From Planctomycetota bacterium (GTDB taxonomy: Bacteria > Planctomycetota > Phycisphaerae > FEN-1346 > JAACEH01): a stretch of 11,455 nt of DNA. Position 1 is the stretch's first letter; every line of letters starts with the position of its first letter. The position numbers were made by a program, and so were the translations under genes. The stretch spans positions 1 to 11,455 of the forward strand of contig JAFGPY010000038.1 in NCBI GenBank assembly GCA_016935955.1, given 5' to 3'. Below the pieces are notes generated by a model, which had not been told where the DNA came from, searched no databases, and worked only from the letters and a program-made list of their open reading frames with translations. Shown piece by piece: positions 8,258-11,455 of the stretch.

Positions 8258-11200
8258 ATGACCGACACCAACCGTTGGGACTTCTGGATCGATCGCGGCG
8301 GCACGTTCACCGACGTGGTGGCCCGCGACGGCCGCGGACGCATACACGTTCACAAACTCCTCAGCGAGAACCCCGAGCAGTACGACGACGCGCCCCTGGC
8401 CGGCATTCGCCGCCTGCTCGGCGTGAGCGACCCGTGCGGACCGATTCCCGCCGAGCGCATCCGCACGATCAAGATGGGCACCACCGTGGCAACCAACGCC
8501 CTTCTGGAACGACACGGCGCGCCGGTCGTGCTGGTCGTGACGTGCGGCTTCGCCGACCTGCTGGAGATCGCCTACCAGGACCGGCCCGACATCTTCGCCC
8601 TCCAGATCGTCAAACCGTCGCAGATCGTCGCCGAACGGATCGAGGTCGACGAGCGCGTCATGGCCGACGGCACGGTCCGGCGCGGACCCGATATCGAGCG
8701 CCTCCGCGCCGACCTCCAGGCGGCCTACGATCGCGGCATCCGTTCGGCCGCCGTCGTCCTGATGCACAGCTACGCCTGGCCCGAGCACGAGCGGCTCGTC
8801 GGACGTATCGCGGGCGAGGTCGGCTTCGAGCACGTCAGCCTGAGCAGCGACGTCTCGCGCGAGATCAAGGCCGTGGCCCGCGGCAGCACCACGGCCGTGG
8901 ATGCCTACCTGACGCCGATCCTGCGGCGCTACGTGGCCCGCGTTCGCGCGCCGCTCGGTCCCGCCGTGGACCTGCGGTTCATGCAGTCGCACGGCGGCCT
9001 GGCCGACGCCGACCACTTCAGCGGCTCGGCGGCCATCCTCAGCGGGCCGGCGGGCGGCGTGGTGGCCTGCGCCCGCGTGGCCGAACTGGCCGGCCTGCCG
9101 CGAATCATCGGTTTCGACATGGGCGGCACGAGCACCGACGTCAGCCGCTACGACGGCCGGTACGAGCGCGCCTTCGAGACGATCACCGCGGGCGTCCGCA
9201 TCCAGGCCCCGATGATGAACATCAACACCGTGGCGGCCGGCGGCGGCTCGATCCTGAGCTACGTCGACGGCCGCATGCGCGTCGGGCCCGACAGCGCCGG
9301 GGCCAACCCGGGGCCGGCCTGTTACCGTCGCGGCGGTCCGCCCGCGGTGACCGATGCCAACGCCGTGCTCGGGCGCATTCAGCCGCAGCACTTTCCGGCC
9401 TGCTTCGGGCCGCACGCCGACCAGCCGCTCGACGTCGAGGCCGCGCGGCAAGCCGTGGCCGATCTGGCCGAGCGCATTCGCACGGAGACCGGCCGTGAGA
9501 TGTCGGTCGAGGAGACGGCCGCAGGATTCCTGCGAATCGCCAACGAGAACATGGTCAAGCCGATCCGCGAGATCAGCGTGGCTCGCGGCTACGACGTGCG
9601 GGAGTACGCCCTGGTCTGCTTCGGCGGCGCGGGGGCTCAGCACGCCTGCGCCATTGCCGACGCCCTGGGCATCCGGACGGTGCTCCTGCATCCGCTGGCG
9701 GGCGTGCTGAGCGCCTACGGCATGGGCCTGGCCGACATGATTGCCGCCGAGGTCGAAGCCGTCCTCGCGCCGCTCGGTGAGGCGACTATGCGCGACCTGG
9801 AGCCGCGCTTCGCCGCCCTGGAGGCCGCCGGGGCCGAAGCCATGCGGCGGCAGGGCATCGAGGCCGGGCGCGTCACCCACTCGCGGTCGCTCGACCTGCG
9901 GTACCAGGGCGCCGACGCCTACCTGAACGTGCCGCTCGGTGACGGCCGGCCGCGCGAGCGTTTCGAGGCCCTGCACGAGCAGCTCTTCGCCTTCACCAAG
10001 CCGGGCCACCCGGTCGAGGTCGTGAACCTGCGACTGGAGACGCGCGGCGAGACCGACAAGCCCGACGAACCGGCCGAAGCCGCGCGCGAGCACGACGTCG
10101 AGGCGTCGCAGGCCGCGGGCCGGGCGACGGTGCACTTCGACGTCCTGGAAGCCGACGGCACGCGACGGCTCGCGCCGACCGAGACGCCCATCTTCCGCCG
10201 CACCGACCTGCGTCCCGGTGCGCACCTGGCCGGCCCGGCGATCATCGTCGAGGACGTCTCGACCGTGGTCGTCGATCCCGGTTGGCGGGCCCGGGTCAAC
10301 GAGCGCGGGCACCTGCTGCTTGAGGCCGCCCACGGCGCCGCCCGCCGCGAGCGCGTCGGCACCGAGTGCGACCCCGTGCTGCTGGAGGTCTTCAACAACC
10401 TCTTCATGTCCATCGCCGAGCAGATGGGCATCACGCTCCGCAAGGTCAGCCACTCGACCAACATCAAGGAGCGACTCGACTTCTCGTGCGCCGTCTTCGA
10501 CGGCCGGGGCAACCTCGTGGCCAACGCGCCGCACATTCCCGTGCACCTCGGGGCCATGGGCGAAAGCGTCCGCTCGATCGTCGAGGCTCGCGGCCCGGAC
10601 ATGAAGCCCGGCGACGTCTACGCCACGAACGATCCGTACCACGGCGGCTCGCACCTGCCGGACGTCACGGTCGTCACGCCGGTCTTCTCGGCCGCCGGTC
10701 GCCGCGTCTTCTTCGTGGCCAGTCGCGGCCACCACGCCGACATCGGCGGCACGACGCCCGGCTCGATGCCGCCCGCCTCGCGATCGATCGACGAGGAAGG
10801 CGTCCTGATCCACAACTTCCAGCTCGTCGACGCCGGCCGGTTCCGCGAACGCGAACTGGTCGAGCTGCTCTCGGGCGGCAAGTACCCGGCCCGCAACATC
10901 GACGAGCGGCTCAGCGACGTCCGCGCCGCCATTGCCGCGAACAATGCCGGCATGCGGCTCCTGGGCGAACTGATCCAGCGCTACGGCCTGGACGTCGTCG
11001 AGGCCTACATGCTACACGTCCGCGACAACGCCGAGCAGGCCATGCGAGCCGTGCTCCGCGAACTGCCCGACGGCGAGCACCGGTTCACGGACTACCTCGA
11101 CGACGGATCGCCGATCGCCGTCACGGTCCGCATCGGCGGCGACGAGGCGGAGGTGGATTTCACGGGCACCGGCGGGCAGCTGGCCACGAACCTCAACGCC

Positions 11201-11455
11201 CCGTGGGCCGTGGTCACGGCGGCCGTGCTCTACGCCTTCCGCACGCTGATTCCGCGATCGGTGCCGCTGAACGCCGGATGCCTCCTGCCGATCCGCATCA
11301 CCGTGCCCGACGGCACACTGCTGAGCCCGCGCCGTCCGGCCGCGGTCGCCGGCGGCAACGTCGAGACCTCGATGCGCATCGTCGACGCGGTCTACGGGGC
11401 CCTGGGCAAACTGGCCGCCGGGCAGGGGACGATGAACAACTTCACCTTCGGCACC
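8258..11455 (+). CDS. 5-oxoprolinase (ATP-hydrolysing), HyuA-HyuB fusion; gene continues beyond right edge
   Basis: Open frame of 1066 codons with no stop before the window ends; full-length relatives have about 1200-1290 residues, so the C-terminal part is missing here. The enzyme opens 5-oxo-L-proline to L-glutamate using ATP, in the cytoplasm. The N-terminal half is the hydantoinase A ATPase: [15 protein letters not shown] (residues 7-21) and [11 protein letters not shown] are hallmarks of 5-oxoprolinase, [13 protein letters not shown] follows, and the second phosphate-binding motif is DMGGTSTD (287-294). From about residue 703 the hydantoinase B half begins ([17 protein letters not shown], then [13 protein letters not shown]), with [12 protein letters not shown] (791-802) and GHHADIGG (824-831). 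The one-chain A-B fusion favours oxoprolinase over two-subunit hydantoinases or acetone/acetophenone carboxylases. ATG 8258 has GGGGGA 9 nt upstream; ATG 8213, in frame, lies inside a palindrome and is less likely. There is no signal peptide. Confidence 0.88.
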   Translation, partial: MTDTNRWDFWIDRGGTFTDVVARDGRGRIHVHKLLSENPEQYDDAPLAGIRRLLGVSDPCGPIPAERIRTIKMGTTVATNALLERHGAPVVLVVTCGFADLLEIAYQDRPDIFALQIVKPSQIVAERIEVDERVMADGTVRRGPDIERLRADLQAAYDRGIRSAAVVLMHSYAWPEHERLVGRIAGEVGFEHVSLSSDVSREIKAVARGSTTAVDAYLTPILRRYVARVRAPLGPAVDLRFMQSHGGLADADHFSGSAAILSGPAGGVVACARVAELAGLPRIIGFDMGGTSTDVSRYDGRYERAFETITAGVRIQAPMMNINTVAAGGGSILSYVDGRMRVGPDSAGANPGPACYRRGGPPAVTDANAVLGRIQPQHFPACFGPHADQPLDVEAARQAVADLAERIRTETGREMSVEETAAGFLRIANENMVKPIREISVARGYDVREYALVCFGGAGAQHACAIADALGIRTVLLHPLAGVLSAYGMGLADMIAAEVEAVLAPLGEATMRDLEPRFAALEAAGAEAMRRQGIEAGRVTHSRSLDLRYQGADAYLNVPLGDGRPRERFEALHEQLFAFTKPGHPVEVVNLRLETRGETDKPDEPAEAAREHDVEASQAAGRATVHFDVLEADGTRRLAPTETPIFRRTDLRPGAHLAGPAIIVEDVSTVVVDPGWRARVNERGHLLLEAAHGAARRERVGTECDPVLLEVFNNLFMSIAEQMGITLRKVSHSTNIKERLDFSCAVFDGRGNLVANAPHIPVHLGAMGESVRSIVEARGPDMKPGDVYATNDPYHGGSHLPDVTVVTPVFSAAGRRVFFVASRGHHADIGGTTPGSMPPASRSIDEEGVLIHNFQLVDAGRFRERELVELLSGGKYPARNIDERLSDVRAAIAANNAGMRLLGELIQRYGLDVVEAYMLHVRDNAEQAMRAVLRELPDGEHRFTDYLDDGSPIAVTVRIGGDEAEVDFTGTGGQLATNLNAPWAVVTAAVLYAFRTLIPRSVPLNAGCLLPIRITVPDGTLLSPRRPAAVAGGNVETSMRIVDAVYGALGKLAAGQGTMNNFTFGT

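Noticed and set aside
7691..10813. 1040-codon open frame on the minus strand across the oxoprolinase gene
   Set aside because: It lies antisense to a gene with full 5-oxoprolinase motifs, has no recognisable domain, and is a common artefact in GC-rich DNA.

Overview
This is a GC-rich bacterial window with dense, cytosine/guanine-biased third positions. The mixture of an exported heparinase-type lyase, two exported GH113-like glycosidases, a hybrid histidine kinase and AT-richer, palindrome-rich spacers suggests a heterotrophic polysaccharide degrader. A planctomycete-type genome is my best guess. That is an inference from gene style, not from a phylogenetic marker.

Layout. Positions 1-236 (minus strand) hold the first 78 codons of nrdR, the repressor of ribonucleotide reductase genes; the gene runs off the left edge. 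A long, visibly AT-richer spacer (237-918) follows. It carries two divergent sigma70-type promoters and two copies of one palindrome (CATACCACATNNTGTGGT, 16 of 18 bases identical). One copy lies inside the leftward promoter and the other directly upstream of the rightward promoter. On the plus strand comes a membrane-bound hybrid histidine kinase (919-3432; GAF-PAS-HisKA-HATPase-REC). After 148 bp begins a tight three-gene block for exported carbohydrate-active proteins: a heparinase II/III-like lyase (3581-5749), and two tandemly duplicated GH113-like TIM-barrel proteins (5746-6852, overlapping the lyase by 4 nt, and 6877-7968). A 289-bp spacer holds a cluster of GC-rich hairpins built from shared modules (7984-8216). 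The window ends inside a large 5-oxoprolinase gene (8258 to the right edge).

How the genes fit together. The lyase and the two glycosidase-like proteins all carry signal peptides and are arranged as one translationally coupled unit, so they probably act together on an extracellular or periplasmic glycan. No transporter, sulfatase or SusC/D-type gene is visible. The histidine kinase has its own receiver domain but no adjacent DNA-binding partner, so its output is unknown. The oxoprolinase (glutathione/pyroglutamate metabolism) looks like an unrelated housekeeping neighbour.

No clearly novel multi-gene system is visible. The two most interesting things are the paired operator-like palindromes between nrdR and the kinase, and the modular hairpin array in front of the oxoprolinase gene.
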